Positions 1 through 12,700 of a DNA stretch of 64,000 bases are shown piece by piece; position 1 is the first letter of the stretch, and each line of letters begins with the position of its first letter. The stretch is from assembly GCF_028769735.1 (NCBI RefSeq), contig NC_088169.1, positions 47,715,229 through 47,779,228 on the forward strand. The letters are read 5' to 3'. The notes beneath the pieces are model-generated. The model was not told the origin of the DNA and ran no database searches. It was given only the letters and a program-made list of their open reading frames with translations. The DNA comes from Zonotrichia leucophrys gambelii. Lineage: Eukaryota > Chordata > Aves > Passeriformes > Passerellidae. The translations under genes were made by a program, and so were the position numbers.

Positions 1-1985
1 CGGGGACAGTGACTCCACCAGCTCTCTGGGTAGCTCATTCCAATCACACTTTCTGTGAAGAATTTCTTCGTAATGTCCAACCTGAGCCTCCTCTGCCACA
101 GATTAAGACTGTGTCGTCTAATTCTATCACATGTTACCTGGAAGAAGAGGCCAACCCCCAGCTGGCTACACTTTCAGGTAATTGCAGGTACTGATAAGGT
201 CTTCCCTGAGCCTATTTTTCTCCAGACTAAACAACCTCAGCTCCCTCAGCCTCTCCTCGTGGGATTTGTGCTCCAGATCCTACACTAACTTTGTTGCCCT
301 TCTCTGGACTAAAACTTCAGCACCTCAAAGTCCTTCTTGAATTGAGGGGCCCAAAACTGAGCACAGCATTTGAGGTGTGGCTAACCAGTACTGAGCACAG
401 GGCAAAAGGCCTTTGCAGGTCTTGTGGTCACATATTATTGATACTAACCAGGATACCACTGAACTTATTGGCCACCTGGACACATTCCTATCTCATGTTC
501 AGCTGGCTGTCGACCAGCATCCCCAGGTCCATTTCTGCTGGGCCGCTTTCCAGCCTCTCTGTCCCCAGCCTGTGGCATTGCCTAAGGTTATTGTGGTCAA
601 AACGTAGGAAACAGCACTTGATCTTGTTGAACCTCATGCTGTTTTATCTTGGCCAATTGATCCCACCTGTCCAGGTCCCTCTTCAGGGCATTCCTACCTG
701 CAGATTAACACCCTGATCCAACTTAATGTCACCCATGAATTTGCTAATGGTGACTCTATCTCCTCATTCAGATCATCAGTAAAGATATTGAGCAGGGCTG
801 AGCCCAACACTGATCCCTGGGGACACCACTGGTGACTGGCCCCCAGTTGGATGCAGCACCATTTACCACCACTCTCTGGCCCCGGCCATCCAGCCAGTTC
901 CTAACCCAGCACAGAGTGCTCCTCTCCAAGCCATGGGCTGCCAGCTTTTCCAGGACAGTGCAGGGGGAGACAGTGCCAAAGGTTTGCTGAAGTACACATA
1001 GACAAAATCCATGGCCTTTCCCTTCTTTATTAGGCAGGTCATAAAGGGAGGTAAGGTTGGTCAGGCACGACCAGCCCTTACTAAACCTTTGCTGGCTGGG
1101 CCTGATCCCTTGGTTGTCCTTTATGGTCTCTGTGATCATGATCAAGATGGCCTGTTCCATAATCTTAACAGGCACACTGGCTATGCTGGCCAGCCTGTTG
1201 TTCCCCAGATCCTCCTTCTCATCCTTCTCATGGGTGGGTGTCACACTGGCCAACCTTCAGTCACCTGGAACCTTCCCAGTTAGGCAGGACTGATGATAAA
1301 TGATGGATTAACAAGCTCATCAACTAACTTCCCCGTCACTCTAGGATGAATCACATCTGGTCTTACACACTTGTGAGAATTACAGTGGCTGAGCACGTCA
1401 CTTACTGCTTCCTCCTGGATTGCAGGGGATCCATTCTGCTCCCCACCCCTGCCTACCAGCTCAGGAAACTAGCTGTCCTGAGGATAACCAGTCCTACTGT
1501 TGAAGACTGAGACAAAGAAGGTGTTAAGTGCCTCAGCCTTTTCCTCCTCTTACATGACTATAATTATCTTTTACAGAAGTGGCCAGATTAAGTTATAATT
1601 GAGCTTCCACCTCTCCAATTTTCTTTCTGCATGACCTAATGACATCCTTAAATACTGGTCCTTTTTTCAGAAGTGACATAACATCTCTTTTCCCCCGAGT
1701 TCCTGTGAAAACTCCCTGATCAGCCAGGTCCATTTTTCAGCACATCAGGACGGCCTGCTCCTGTGCCTTCAAGATTTCTTTCTTAAAGTATATCCAGCCA
1801 TCCTGGGCCTCTTTCTTTTTAAAGGCTGCTTCCCAAGGGACTTTCTGAGTCAATGTCCTGAATAGGCCAAAGTCTGTCCTCTGAAAGCCCAGGGTAGAGG
1901 TTTTGTTAATGCCTCTCCTTACTTCCCTGAGTACTGAAAACAGTCATTTCAAGGTTGCTGTACCCAAGAAATACACATTGTAGGA
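1..1985 (-). mobile_element. CR1: CR1 LINE, long fragment, 3' end outside window
   Basis: This is a non-LTR retrotransposon of the avian CR1 family read on the minus strand. The complement of bases 1-60 matches the end of the CR1 ORF2 region, so the element continues to the left of the window. Going right, the sequence passes back through the reverse-transcriptase C-terminal region, the RT core (about 700-1250) and the linker upstream of RT, ending near 1985 where similarity fades; this is the usual 5' truncation. The frame is broken many times. The RT catalytic FADD box should lie at about 728-742 and reads F-M-G-D, so the copy is dead. The family assignment is by recognition of conserved RT phrases; the subfamily is not determined. 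Confidence 0.9.
768..1253 (-). pseudogene. CR1 reverse transcriptase remnant
   Basis: A 161-codon open piece of the CR1 ORF2 reverse transcriptase survives here. Typical CR1 phrases are recognisable in order: the start A-S-V-T-P (usually A-N-V-T-P), S-V-P-V-K-I-M-E-Q (usually S-V-P-G-K-I-M-E-Q), S-C-L-T-N-L, W-V-R-N-W-L-D-G, R-V-V-V-N-G and P-V-T-S-G-V-P. The last motif is normally followed by Q-G-S-V-L-G-P but here reads R-D-Q-C-W, and the frame then fails before the catalytic box. A CR1 ORF2 protein normally has an endonuclease plus RT of roughly 900-1000 residues, so this is a small relic. It is not expected to be translated. Confidence 0.85.
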
Positions 1986-2584
1986 GCAAATCATCTTGGG
2001 GTTTATTTTGTCGCAATGTTTAACTGCATTGGGTTGACAAATCAGATATATTTTGCCTCTCTGGACAAAATAACATTTTAGCAATCTGATTGTAACGTAC
2101 AGATTTCAAATCAAATAATGTCTAGCAGCAGATGATAAATTTGCCAGACCAAAAAAAGTCTTCTGGCCTAGAAATCAAACTGCTGTTGGAAGACAAGGAT
2201 GAACCAACAGAAATTCACCTCTCTCCTTTACACTCATAGTTTGCCTTCATCAAGAATATCAACAAGTGGAGACCTACCATCAAGGTGTTAACAGAACTCT
2301 ACTTCTCCTTGATCCTGGTAGTGGTTCTGAGTGGAAGGATATTGTATTTTAGGAGGTAGTGATTCCCAGTAGAGTAAACCTGAGCAGGCCCAAGCCTGTG
2401 ATGTGCTGAGCTGAATGCACAACCTGGGCTCCAATTCTATGTTGTACAGCAGAAATCCCGTTTCCACACATAACCTCAGCCAGCTAACAGAGCGACCAAC
2501 AGGCAGCTCCCGCTTGTTACTGGTGATTGTGCCACCTGCATGGTCTTATCTTCATCTAAGTGTGAAGAAAGAGAACAAAATTTA

Positions 2585-2690
2585 TAATAATTTATAAATA
2601 TATATATATATAAGTATATATAATATAATTAATATATATATATAATATTACATATATAAATACATATAATTTATAAATTTTGAGAATATA
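2585..2690. repeat. TA-rich microsatellite
   Basis: About 100 bp consist almost only of A and T, with runs of (TA)n interrupted by single changes. It is likely a decayed dinucleotide microsatellite and a region of low duplex stability. Confidence 0.85.
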
Positions 2691-2998
2691 ATTTCTCTTT
2701 CAACTGTAGAGAGGACAAAGGAGTTTTTTCCTTGCAAGAAAATCCTATGGTAACTGGAATGATTGAAAAGGGAGTAGCTCTGTTATGGAAGGGGTCGGCA
2801 TGATGTACTGCACAGGGAGTCCTGTTTGATGCTGCACTGCCTGGGGCTTTCATCATCCAAAGGGACACAAGACTCTCTGTATTACTGCAGAGCATTAGCT
2901 CTAACAAATGGCATTATAAATGATAACTTAAGAAGTCTAAATGGCTTTCTACTGGGATCATGATGAATAATGTCGTTTTTCCAAGACATTATTTAACA

Positions 2999-3035
2999 TA
3001 ACTTGTATTACAGAAGTAGTAACTTGTATTACAGA
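2999..3035. repeat. 16 bp direct repeat, 21 bp period
   Basis: The 16-mer TAACTTGTATTACAGA occurs at 2999-3014 and again at 3020-3035 without mismatch. The second copy overlaps the left arm of the palindrome at 3032-3052. Confidence 0.9.
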
Positions 3036-3052
3036 CCTGCAGTGCAGGTCTG
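3032..3052. repeat. Perfect 10 bp palindrome
   Basis: CAGACCTGCA (3032-3041) is followed by one base and its exact reverse complement (3043-3052). As DNA this is a near-perfect inverted repeat with a 1-base centre. No function is claimed. Confidence 0.9.
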
Positions 3053-4284
3053 ACATTTTCCTGTGAACCTGGAAATCCACAGATGTAAAACTAAGTTCAT
3101 GTAACAGCACAGGTACTAGGTCTCAGTCCACAGGAAACATCAGATAATTAAAGTTTGTTTACACATCTTCCTTAGAAAATTTTCTATTGTTCCTGCCTGT
3201 GTGTTGCTCTCAACTTCCCTTTTATCTTTTCCTCTGAACCATCTAATTATTCTTAATTTAGTCCTACCTATACAGATATCAACCTTAGGCATTTTTCATA
3301 AATTTGCTGCACAGGGAGATTACTTGTTTATAATGATGCTTAAGCTAGTTTATGTCTGTTCCTATTTCTGAAAAGGCAGATTGGAGCTATATAATCCTCT
3401 CATTTTGAAAGTACTGTGCTTTTGAGTATCTTGTATTCTCTGACAAAGAGAATGTTTATGTAGGATGTTGTTCATGAAATTGTTAGGCCAGAGCAGTCCT
3501 TGAACCAAGGAGAAGAAGGTGAACATCCTGAAAGCCTAGTCGGGACAAAGACATCAAAATTGGACTAGTGAGAAAAAAAGAAGTTCAGGGTTCCAAACTT
3601 TGTATTTAGCTACCGAGCACATCTGTGTAGTGCAATAATAGAGTAAATGTGGTGGGTATGCACACAGGAAGTGTTAAAGACACACTAAAAGGTGCTGTAA
3701 GGGCAGCATTCTACCACCTAGAACACTTTGTGTCACACGCCATGCAGGTGTAATAAAGACAATGCTTTCAGTGTTTTCCTGGGCAATATGGCTTAAAATG
3801 CACAGCCATTAGGGTTTAGGCCATAAACCACAACACAAAAAAATAATTACAACCAGTATAAAGCAAAATAGATAGAATTCTGAAGCTGATAATACAAGCA
3901 TCTCTGAGTTTTCTTTACACAGGAGACATTACTCTGTTAGCATTAAACTGTTTTCTGCCCCTAAAGAGCCTTTAGCAAAATATATTTTGGAGACAGTCAT
4001 AGAAGACTTAGAAGAACAAAGAAAAATTAATTACTTAAATAAGGGCAATCAGCCTCTTCACTATGCTTTTCTTGGAACTTTTGATGACTTAAAAGTAATG
4101 CGGAAAATGTGATTTGGGAGATTAATTTCAAATCCCAACTCGTAATTTCTCACTCCATTGACAGAATTTATATCCTCAGGTATGAAAATTTTTGTTTTAC
4201 TAGCATTTATTTTATTTTCTTTCATTCATATATTCAATTACCAAGTTTTTTGTTTTATCAAAATCACACAGAACATAGCTAGTT

Positions 4285-4343
4285 AAAAAAAAAAAAGAGA
4301 GAGAGAGAAAGAAATATGGAAAATGTTTCTCTTTCTCTCTCTT
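4285..4343. repeat. A-run, GA run and facing CT run
   Basis: Twelve A residues (4285-4296) are followed by a (GA)n run to about 4310; after about 15 bases a CT-rich run (about 4326-4343) complements it. The purine and pyrimidine blocks could pair as an imperfect hairpin. Confidence 0.8.
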
Positions 4344-5574
4344 CTTAATATTTTTTGGTATCTAAAGAATATCTTTAGATACTAAAGGTAAACTGAAAAA
4401 ATTATGATTTTGGGGAAAAAATCCCCCAAAACCAAAAAACACCTGGGTTTGTAAATCCTGAATTCCTATATTATATTTTTTCATTAATTTGTACACATCA
4501 TATGGGATGCTGGTCTCATTTTCACCCTGAGGCTGTCTTCTGCCCTAGAGTTCAAACCAAGGCAAGTCCCTTCAAGTGAAACAAATTTATATCCTACAAG
4601 GTTTTCTTGGCTTTTTTGGGTTTTTTCTCCCAAAAAAATATTTTAAAAAAGAACAGACATCTTTAAGTTCTATAATTCTTCTCCCTCTGCATTTACTTGG
4701 GAAATTTATAGCTTCTAGGTTTTCAAGAGCATGTCAGTATGTTTTTGTATCCTGTAAAGAAAAAATATGGCTAAAAGAATCAAAAATGTCTTTGTAATTT
4801 TTTTTCTGTTTTTTAACTTCCCTCTTATGATTATAACCCATTGGTTTATAATGGGTTAATAGAAGATTTCTCTTTTCACTATGTCCCACATAAAATATTA
4901 AACACCTATGTCATAAAAGCCTGAGAGATGCACTCAAAGTCAAAGGAATGCATTTGGAGTTTGAAGAACAGTGGTTTTATCAAATTCTGTGCCTCTGGAC
5001 CAGCACATTGTTTTCCTCCCTTCTATGTTTCCACAGCTGATCAGGCAATCTGTTTGTACATTTTTCCTCAAGGCTTCTTTCTTCTCAAGCAAACATAAAA
5101 AAACCCACAATGCTGAGAAGAAGGCATATATGTCCATAAGATGAATTTCAAAGTGAAAAATGTACAGTCCAGTGCAAAATTTAACAAAATTTCTTCTAGA
5201 CTGTGTTATTTGCTCACTAATAATAATAATTTTGTTTTATGTGTATTTACACAGTTATTTTCGGTTTGGTTCAGAAATCTGTGAAACTTATGTGTTTAGA
5301 AAAATTACAAGTATTTAATTTTATTTAGTTTTAATTGCTTGGTTGGTTTCTTTTTAATATTTTTAAATTATTTTTTATTTTTAATTTTTAAGTTTGTCTG
5401 TCTGACAAATGCCAGCATTTCTTAAAAGCCATCCTTACGGAAAAGACTGAAGGAGCAGCAGTATATTTTCTTTTTTCTATTGTAGTTCACTCATCAGTGT
5501 AGAGCCCAAAACTTTTACCTGAGCTCCAAGAGACACTGGCAGACACAATTTTGACATTTTTCAGTCAGACTTTG

Positions 5575-5780
5575 CTCTGCCCAGGCACTGGCAGCAGGAG
5601 CTGCAGGGGTGTCTGTAAGCAGTGGCCAGGGCTGCCCTGTGCCAGACATGGACGGGTTCAGCTGGATCCAACCAGCACAGTAGGGGACAAGGCTCAGACC
5701 AGCAGCCAAAGTGGTGGTGTCTCAGGTTATATGTGTTTAATAAAGAGGGAAATAATGTCAGATAGATGGTAGAAGAATGG

Positions 5781-5814
<34 letters not shown>

Positions 5815-6298
5815 ACAGAAAACAAACAAAAAATACCCAAAAAAACCCACAACCAAACCAACAAAATAAAAAATAAACAAACAAATAAATCAAAACAAAA
5901 CAAAAGCAAACAAGCAAAAAAAAAAAAAAAACAGAAAAAGAAACAAAACAGAAAAAAAAGTGTCGTGGTGGGGGGAAACAGTGGAGCAAACACCATGGTC
6001 AGAAGAAAAGATGTTGCTCAACAGTGGAGCAGGTATCCACAACAGAGCTTATGGAGCACTCCATGCCTGAGCAGGTGGATATTCCCAAATGCACTTCAGC
6101 ATGAAAAAAGCCTGTGCTGGAACAGATGATGAGAATGAAAGGAGCAGACAAGAAAAATTGCGATGTACTAACCATACTCTCCCCAAAACAAACAGACAGA
6201 CGTTGTGCCAAGAGCTGCCTCACTAAAGGGACTGAGTGCAACCTGTGGAAATAACAAAGCAGTGGGGAGGAAAGGAGTAGGCAGTAGTAGAGCAAAGA
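5575..6298 (+). mobile_element. Avian ERV LTR with A-rich insert
   Basis: The plus strand resembles a known avian LTR whose U3 contains clustered minisatellite-like units beginning GGAGCAGGT. The first block, 5580-5760, matches the part that leads to the TATA-like TTTAATAAAGAGGG; the last block, about 5975-6298, matches the minisatellite part, with GGAGCAGGT near 6026 and GAGCAGGTGG near 6070. Between them the expected sequence is replaced by an A-rich tract (5785-5957). The same family occurs on the minus strand at 46243-46770. No internal viral genes flank it, so it is read as a solo or broken LTR. The family name is not certain and the outer limits are approximate. Confidence 0.65.
5785..5957. 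repeat. A-rich simple-sequence tract inside LTR
   Basis: The tract starts with 28 consecutive A residues (5785-5812) and goes on as AAAC/AAAAT-type repeats with almost no G or T. It splits the LTR at 5575-6298 and creates a long phenylalanine-rich spurious frame on the minus strand. Confidence 0.9.
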
Positions 6299-6654
6299 TG
6301 GTCACAAGCCCTGATTCTCATTAAGAGCTTTTTTACCACAGCATTTCCTGGAAAGAAGTATAAGCAATCCTGAAGATTTCTAGAAGATGTTGAAGGCAAT
6401 AATTTGACGCTGCTGAGTAACAAGTTGATTAAATGAATAAGAAATATAATATTGGAGATATTAAGGTTCATGACAGACTCGATGGCAGCATTCAAAAAAT
6501 GGTGTTGTTTTAGCTGTTCAGAGAAGTCAGTTAAATAAAAAAATTAGAAACTTGGACTTGCAAACTTGGATTGGAAGAAAACAGGTTTCATTTTGTGAAT
6601 GAACGAATGAATGATTGAATCTGCATACATGTCCTAAGCAAAACTGACCTGAAG

Positions 6655-6990
6655 ACTAAAGATGTCTAGGACAGATTCTTGACAAACTTCTTCAGGCACA
6701 AGAATGATCCAAATCACTACTCAGAAGGTCAACCTGGTGCAACATGACTCCAAGTTGGTTGAATAGTGGACACCTGACTCAACTCAAATAAAAAAGCAAT
6801 AATAAAAAAAAAAAACATGAATAAAAAAAATAAAAGGAAGTATAAATGAAGACAGGATATCCAGAAGGAATACTGAAACATTGCCTGAATGAGAGATGGA
6901 AATAGGAAAAGCAAAGCCCAAGTAGAATTGAAAGCAGTCATGAAACCAAGAAGCTTTCTTTCTGCTATATCCACAACAAAAAGACAACTG
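6655..6990 (+). mobile_element. CR1: Internal CR1 fragment (endonuclease-RT linker)
   Basis: The plus strand resembles the CR1 ORF2 region between endonuclease and RT. Around 6670-6710 it matches the DNA encoding the linker with the usual Q-L-L-x-A-Q-E stretch, and around 6915-6990 it matches the part that normally reads A-Q-L-E-L-K followed by K-x-F-Y-x-Y-I-x-x-K-R. The frame contains stops and shifts. A-rich slippage (6803-6835) sits in the middle. Neither the 3' tail nor RT is present, so this is an orphan piece. Recognition is from degenerate similarity. Confidence 0.5.
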
Positions 6991-7910
6991 GAAAAATTGT
7001 GACTTGCTATGAATTAATCATATTCAGTTGAAAGAAGAATTTGAAACTCCTTTTTGATTGTTAGATCTGCACTTAAACATTTGAAAAAGTTAAGACAAAG
7101 ATAATATTCTATAAATTCAAATATTCATAATTTCTGAGGAGCCTTGGGATAGATTAATGGTTTATTATATGATTTACAGAATTGGAAATATTATTCAGAG
7201 GGTGATTTATGTTTTTTAATTTGTTGATATACTGCCTTTTCTGCAACTCCGTTAATTTATATTTCTGTTACCTGTAAATATTGATCAAATATATAAATCC
7301 CAAAGCTATTAGTCAGATTGAAGTATTTAAAAGAAATAAATTTTAAAAATATGTTGATATGTTTATATTGAGAATTTGATTTTTGATATAAAACGTGAGA
7401 TTAATTTTATAATTCTATTTCCTCCAACCTTACAAATTAGGTCTTTTACCATCAAATTTTGTTTCTTTGGACTCTAAATTTTAAAATACTTTCCAAAAAG
7501 AATCACTATCATTAAAGAAAGTTTTAGTGCCAACCATCATTATAATTATGGATGTAAATTAGATCAGGCTTTATTGAATTATTTCTCAAATAACATGTAC
7601 TCTTTCCAAAGAAGATACTGAAGTATTTCAATCTCTCACTTTATGTTGTGAAATCATTTCCAGTTCATTCAAATTACATTAATTTGCTTTGCTCATGAAC
7701 AAAGATTGTTCTGTATTGCTTTCTCCTCATTTTCTCTCTCTTTGCCTTTTTTTTTCCTACCTACAATACATCTATTGTTTTAGGCTTGTTCTTACATTCA
7801 GTTTTTCCTAGCGACAAGAAAAACATCTATAGAGGTAAATTGTCTGCATCTGTCCTAAGGCCTCTTTTTATTTGAAACATAACAGTCAAGAATGTCTTCC
7901 AAGAATACAA

Positions 7911-7964
7911 CATGTTATTTCTCTTCATCCCAAAATTCATCATGCTATTTCTCTTCATCCCCAA
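7911..7964. repeat. Imperfect 24 bp tandem duplication, 30 bp period
   Basis: The block 7911-7934, with core TATTTCTCTTCATCCC, recurs at 7941-7964 with about two differences. The remaining 6 bases of each period have diverged. Confidence 0.85.
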
Positions 7965-9659
7965 TTGATTTGGAGAATTTTCTTAGACTACTGTCAATAT
8001 AGCCTTGAAAGGTCTTCACAGGGAAAGTTTTTATCTTGAAACTGCAAGGTGCTGTTTTGTTGTCTTCTAAAGTGTGTTTCTATCTCCTGTAATAGCTGTA
8101 ATCTGAGTGCTACCAAAAGAGGCTTAAGACTTTGTTCCTTATACTGTATTTCTCCACTTCAGGGTATCTTCTGACGTGTTCTTCTTATGTTGTTTGCCAT
8201 TTTCTTTCTTTTTACTGACAGGAAGCTATTTCACAAATAATCTCATAAAGGGAAAATAGGTAGCTACAGCTGGATAAGTGTAAACAAGCAATTTTGTACT
8301 ACTCCAAAGTCCTTTTACTGGTGAAAACTGATAAACAGACCCAAAAGAAAGCAATCTCTCCTACACAGAGGACAAGTGTTATAATAATATTAAAAAGACA
8401 GCCAGGAAAATGAGGGAAAATAGACTAATATAAGTTTAAAACGTTAAGTATGGTAACACTGCATATTGGTCTCCAACATTATTGGCTCTTAAAAGACAGA
8501 GCTTCTGTAATGAACTAATAAAGAATTAACACACACTGCAAAATGCTTTGGTGCCTCTTTCAATGCCTTTTCTCTCAAACTAGCGTTTTCTGCCTATATG
8601 CAGAGAGAACTGCAGGGTTTGTAAAATTAAATAGTGAAAATGCAGCCCTAACCATTTTACAATGCAATCTGTTTAAATGAAATGGAATGAAAAAATCCAA
8701 ATAATTTGCTAGAGAAAGGGAAGGTCTCTCCTGAAACAAATATTCCAAGTTTCTGAAGTTTGAACTTCACTTTTTTCCAGCATTGCTGCAATACAAAATA
8801 TGTATAAACATTTAGATGTAGTTGTATGCACACACACCAAAAAACCCCATGTATAAGTTAGAGATTTAGAGGTCATCATCATGGGGGAGTTCAGACTACT
8901 GGTAAATAGGCATAATCTCTATGTTCACCACTTTTCAAAATCCAAAACCTGGATGAAGAATCCCTTTTATTTTCTGCTGCCCAGAATTTATCCCTGTTTG
9001 CCTCTTGCCTACATGAAGTTCCTACAAGAAAAATTACAACATTTCTTTTTATTTTTCCAGCCCTTGTCCCTTTTTTTAATCTTTGCCTTTTCAGATGAAA
9101 TCTTCAGCTGAATTCTTATGCTTGCTTGCCTGTAAATTCTTTCTCTGCTTTTACAGAAGATACTTGGGAAAGCTGGCTGCAACCTGTTTTGTTAAACAGG
9201 TCTTCAGTCCTGCTCCAGCAGTCTCTGAAGCTCATGCCTCGCAGCTAAGACTGGTTTTATTTTGGTTTTATTTTGGTTGGGAGTTTTCACCATTTTAACC
9301 CTTATCCTTCCCAGAAAATGCCCATAGCGTATACTCCTTTTAACATAATCATAATACCAAAGGATAGTAATAATGAGATATAAAAAGGGTGTGAAATAGA
9401 GGTATGAAGTCTTCTACATTACAATGAAATCATTTCATTTTACCTGATAGATTTTTTTTTATAGAACTGAAACCTCTAAGCAAAGATAAGACATAACCTT
9501 GGAAAAGAAGTTTGTATGCTCCCAGCTATAAATGCAGAACCATTATATCACAGTGCTGCTTCAGTGAGCAATATGACTGAAGCATTAAAAGAAACCAGCT
9601 AATTTAACCTAATTTTCAAGTCATTACCATAGAAAGTACTTGTCCACAGAACAGAATAT

Positions 9660-9757
9660 AACAAACAAACAAACAAAACAAACAAAAAAGAAACACACAC
9701 ACAAGACAAAACACAAAAATACCCCAAACCAAACAAGCAAAAAATACCCCAAACCTT
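9660..9757. repeat. CAAA/A-rich simple repeat
   Basis: A tract of (CAAA)n, (CA)n and repeated ATACCCCAAACC motifs, with almost no T. Similar CAAA-type tracts occur near 11500, 24615 and 44740, a recurrent feature of this window. Confidence 0.85.
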
Positions 9758-12700
9758 TGCAAACTATATAATTTATAATGGTATCATCAAATTTATCTGC
9801 AAATACTGCATACAACTGCAGAATGCTCATTTTTTATCTGGCATATTGTTATAGCACTACACACAAATGAGTGAAGTAAACCATAGATGGATAAGCGTGA
9901 GGAAATGAAGACCTCTGTCAAATGTCTGATGAGATAAAGGACAGTTCTGATCAGATTAATAACTCCTGCCTTGGGTTGAAATGGGAATCATGACATTCAG
10001 GTAACTTCTCCTGCCACACTTACTACTCTGGCAATACGGAATACCAGAGAATTGTGTCCTATGTGATGTCTTATTTTGACATTATTTCTGAAAGGGAAAC
10101 TATGTTTATGCATCTTGCATATAGATCTGCACTGACAAGATGCATACATCAAGTTCCACTAAAATGGAATATTTACATTTAATGCATACACACCTACCCC
10201 TATATTAATTAAGAATAACCTTAAGAATGTTCTTTAGAATGGCTTTACACAGCTTGTGTTCTCCTCCTGTGTGGTTTGTAATATCTAATTGGAGTAAATA
10301 AAGAATCATATCAAAACATATCCTTTTTCTGTGATTGCCTCAGTTCAAAGGGACATAATGTAGCTGTTTTTTCTGTGAATAATTTCTTTTATATAACTTT
10401 CATTAGTTGGTTTCACTTTTTAATTGTGAGACAAAAGAACAGGCTAACTAAGAGGAAATATAGTGATAATCTTTGGGCTAAAAAAAGACTTTGAACCCAA
10501 AATTTTGCTAAGTTTTCCCACCTATATTTTGAAAAATTATCAATCATAAGTTGTTTCATTGAATCCTGTCCCCTTGGAATTCAATGAATAAAAACATTTA
10601 GCAATTTATTGAGTAAAAAATGTGAATTTCTCAAGCTTTGGATAAAATCACTCAGATTTTGCCTTAGGATTTGTCTTCTAAAACAGTAGTAAATACAAAT
10701 TATACAAAAAAAGATTCTCATCTATGCAAGTGATTGAACATGAGGAAATGAGATTTTTTTTTTGTCTTGCTTCAGTACAAAATATATCTAACTTTGGAAA
10801 ACAGTTCAGGCAAGGTAGTCCACATTCTGACTAGACAAATGGACATAGGGAGCACCTCAGTATTTATAGTGCTCACCTCAAGGTATAGAATTTCTTTCTT
10901 CTTAGTAGTTTCAAGAGAAATGTTTTAGTGCCAGTTTATTGAATGTCAGAATTCACTTTCACCAGAATTTACCCTTTTCTTGGCAGAATTTACTCTTCCC
11001 CCTTTCCCCTCTGGTGTTAGTGGAGGATGCTCTTTGGATTAATGGGAAATATAAGAAAAAAGCAAACAATTGTGTTTTTTTCTACTTTTTAACTTTTATT
11101 GTTGTTTGCATGCAAAAGTTCATAATCAGCTGAAGTGATATAAGCCCACATCAGTTTGTAAACCTCAATTTTATATGCTGTGACACTAATTTCTTCTTGG
11201 CAGGAACGATTGATGGAAGAGAAGATGTGCACTATTCTGGTTTTCTCTTGGTTTTTGAGCAAGTGACTGAGGAACACTGACCCAGCAGAGACCTAAAAAT
11301 CATCTCCCAGGAATTCTATATAAATGCTTATTTTTAAAGGAATTAAAAATTATTTTTAGAGAAGCTCTCAGAAGTTTCATAGGATGTCAAGATATTTCTG
11401 TCAACAAATCAGTAACACAAAGGTGATGGGTAATCGCCTGCATGCTCACTAAGCTGTATATATATTGTGTTAGAAATCACAGCTTTTGTACCAGGGTACA
11501 AAACCAAAACAAAGCAGAAAAAAAACCCCAAAGCAAGCAAGTAAACAAACAAAAATAGAAAAGACCAAGGGGGAATTTTGACAGAGGAACTGAATAAATA
11601 GTACTATCAGCCCAAGCTCTGTCATTTAGCAGAAAATCATTAGCTATGGCTACAGTTTTGAAGCCACGGATTGCAGCCCAGACATTTAGCTTCCTGTAAG
11701 TAATAAAAAAATATATTAGCTAGCAGTTTATTTTTTAATAAAGCTGACTTTGGTCCGTGGAATTTTAATACTATTACAGTATAGGGCACTTGAAAGTTAA
11801 GCATGTTTCCATCTCTTTTGTTACGGTAGTGTGCTTAAAGTGGGCATAAGTTGTATTAAGTTTACTTGCATTTGCAGAATGTTTTTCTGTACAAGGCTGA
11901 ATGAGCACTTCATCTAGGTCTGCAGTGAAGAAAGAGTGGTGAGATTGCTATGCTGACTGTACCTGAAGTCCAAGAACAAAGCTGTCAGCATTCAGTGGTT
12001 TTTAATTGAAAAATACATAATAATAATTTAAAAAATTGCACACAAGCACAAATAAACATGCTAGGGATTAGAAAAGTTCTCAGAGCTGCCCTATGCAAGT
12101 GGAGTGAGTGGGTCTATAATATGCATGTTATAACAATGCAGGCAGTTAGCAAATACGCTCAGGTACAATATGGAATTGAAATGTTTTTGAGCTGAATGTG
12201 ATATGCACAGTTAAACAAGCTCACATAGGCTCAATATGAAAAACTATATGGAATGTTAAGATCTGTAGAGGACTTTTCATTTCTTGTAACACTCCAAAGG
12301 AAAGCCTATGAAAAATTGCATCACATTTTTAGGTGTATTTAAGGGTACTTGTCAAACACAGGACACAACATAAGCTTCACAATGCTTAAAGCAGTTTATA
12401 GCAGCAAATAGGTATCATAATTAGCTCAGTTTTCCAAAATGCATAGAAACTGAGAAAAAAGGGCACTTTGAGTGTAAAGGGGTAGCAAATACAAAAAATA
12501 GTGACCTTATAGAATATGTCTTCCTTTGGCCGTTTTCTTCTCCTTTACAGAAATGGAAGCTTTGAAAGACCAGGATAAATTCTCCATGCTGCAAAAAATA
12601 ATTCCCTGCTCAGAGAATGGAAGTGTCAGGGTTTGCATCACTGTAAAAATGAACTCAATATCTTATATTAATGAAGCTAAACATAATCCTACAGACACAG

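Larger units (their letters stand above)
1986..5574. other. Unique AT-rich DNA, no gene seen
   Basis: No recognisable coding sequence or interspersed repeat was found. The stretch holds a TA-rich microsatellite (2585-2690), a short tandem duplication joined to a palindrome (2999-3052), an A/GA/CT block (4285-4343), a near-palindrome with core ATCTTTAGAT around 4360-4382 and a (TAA)4 run near 5220. The longest open frames, at 2671-2907 minus, 4576-4797 plus and 4940-5137 minus, are under 80 codons and resemble nothing known. Confidence 0.6.

Noticed and set aside
5561..5996. Minus-strand frames of 142 and 89 codons
   Set aside because: Products of the A-rich tract inside an LTR, giving low-complexity F/C/L-rich peptides.
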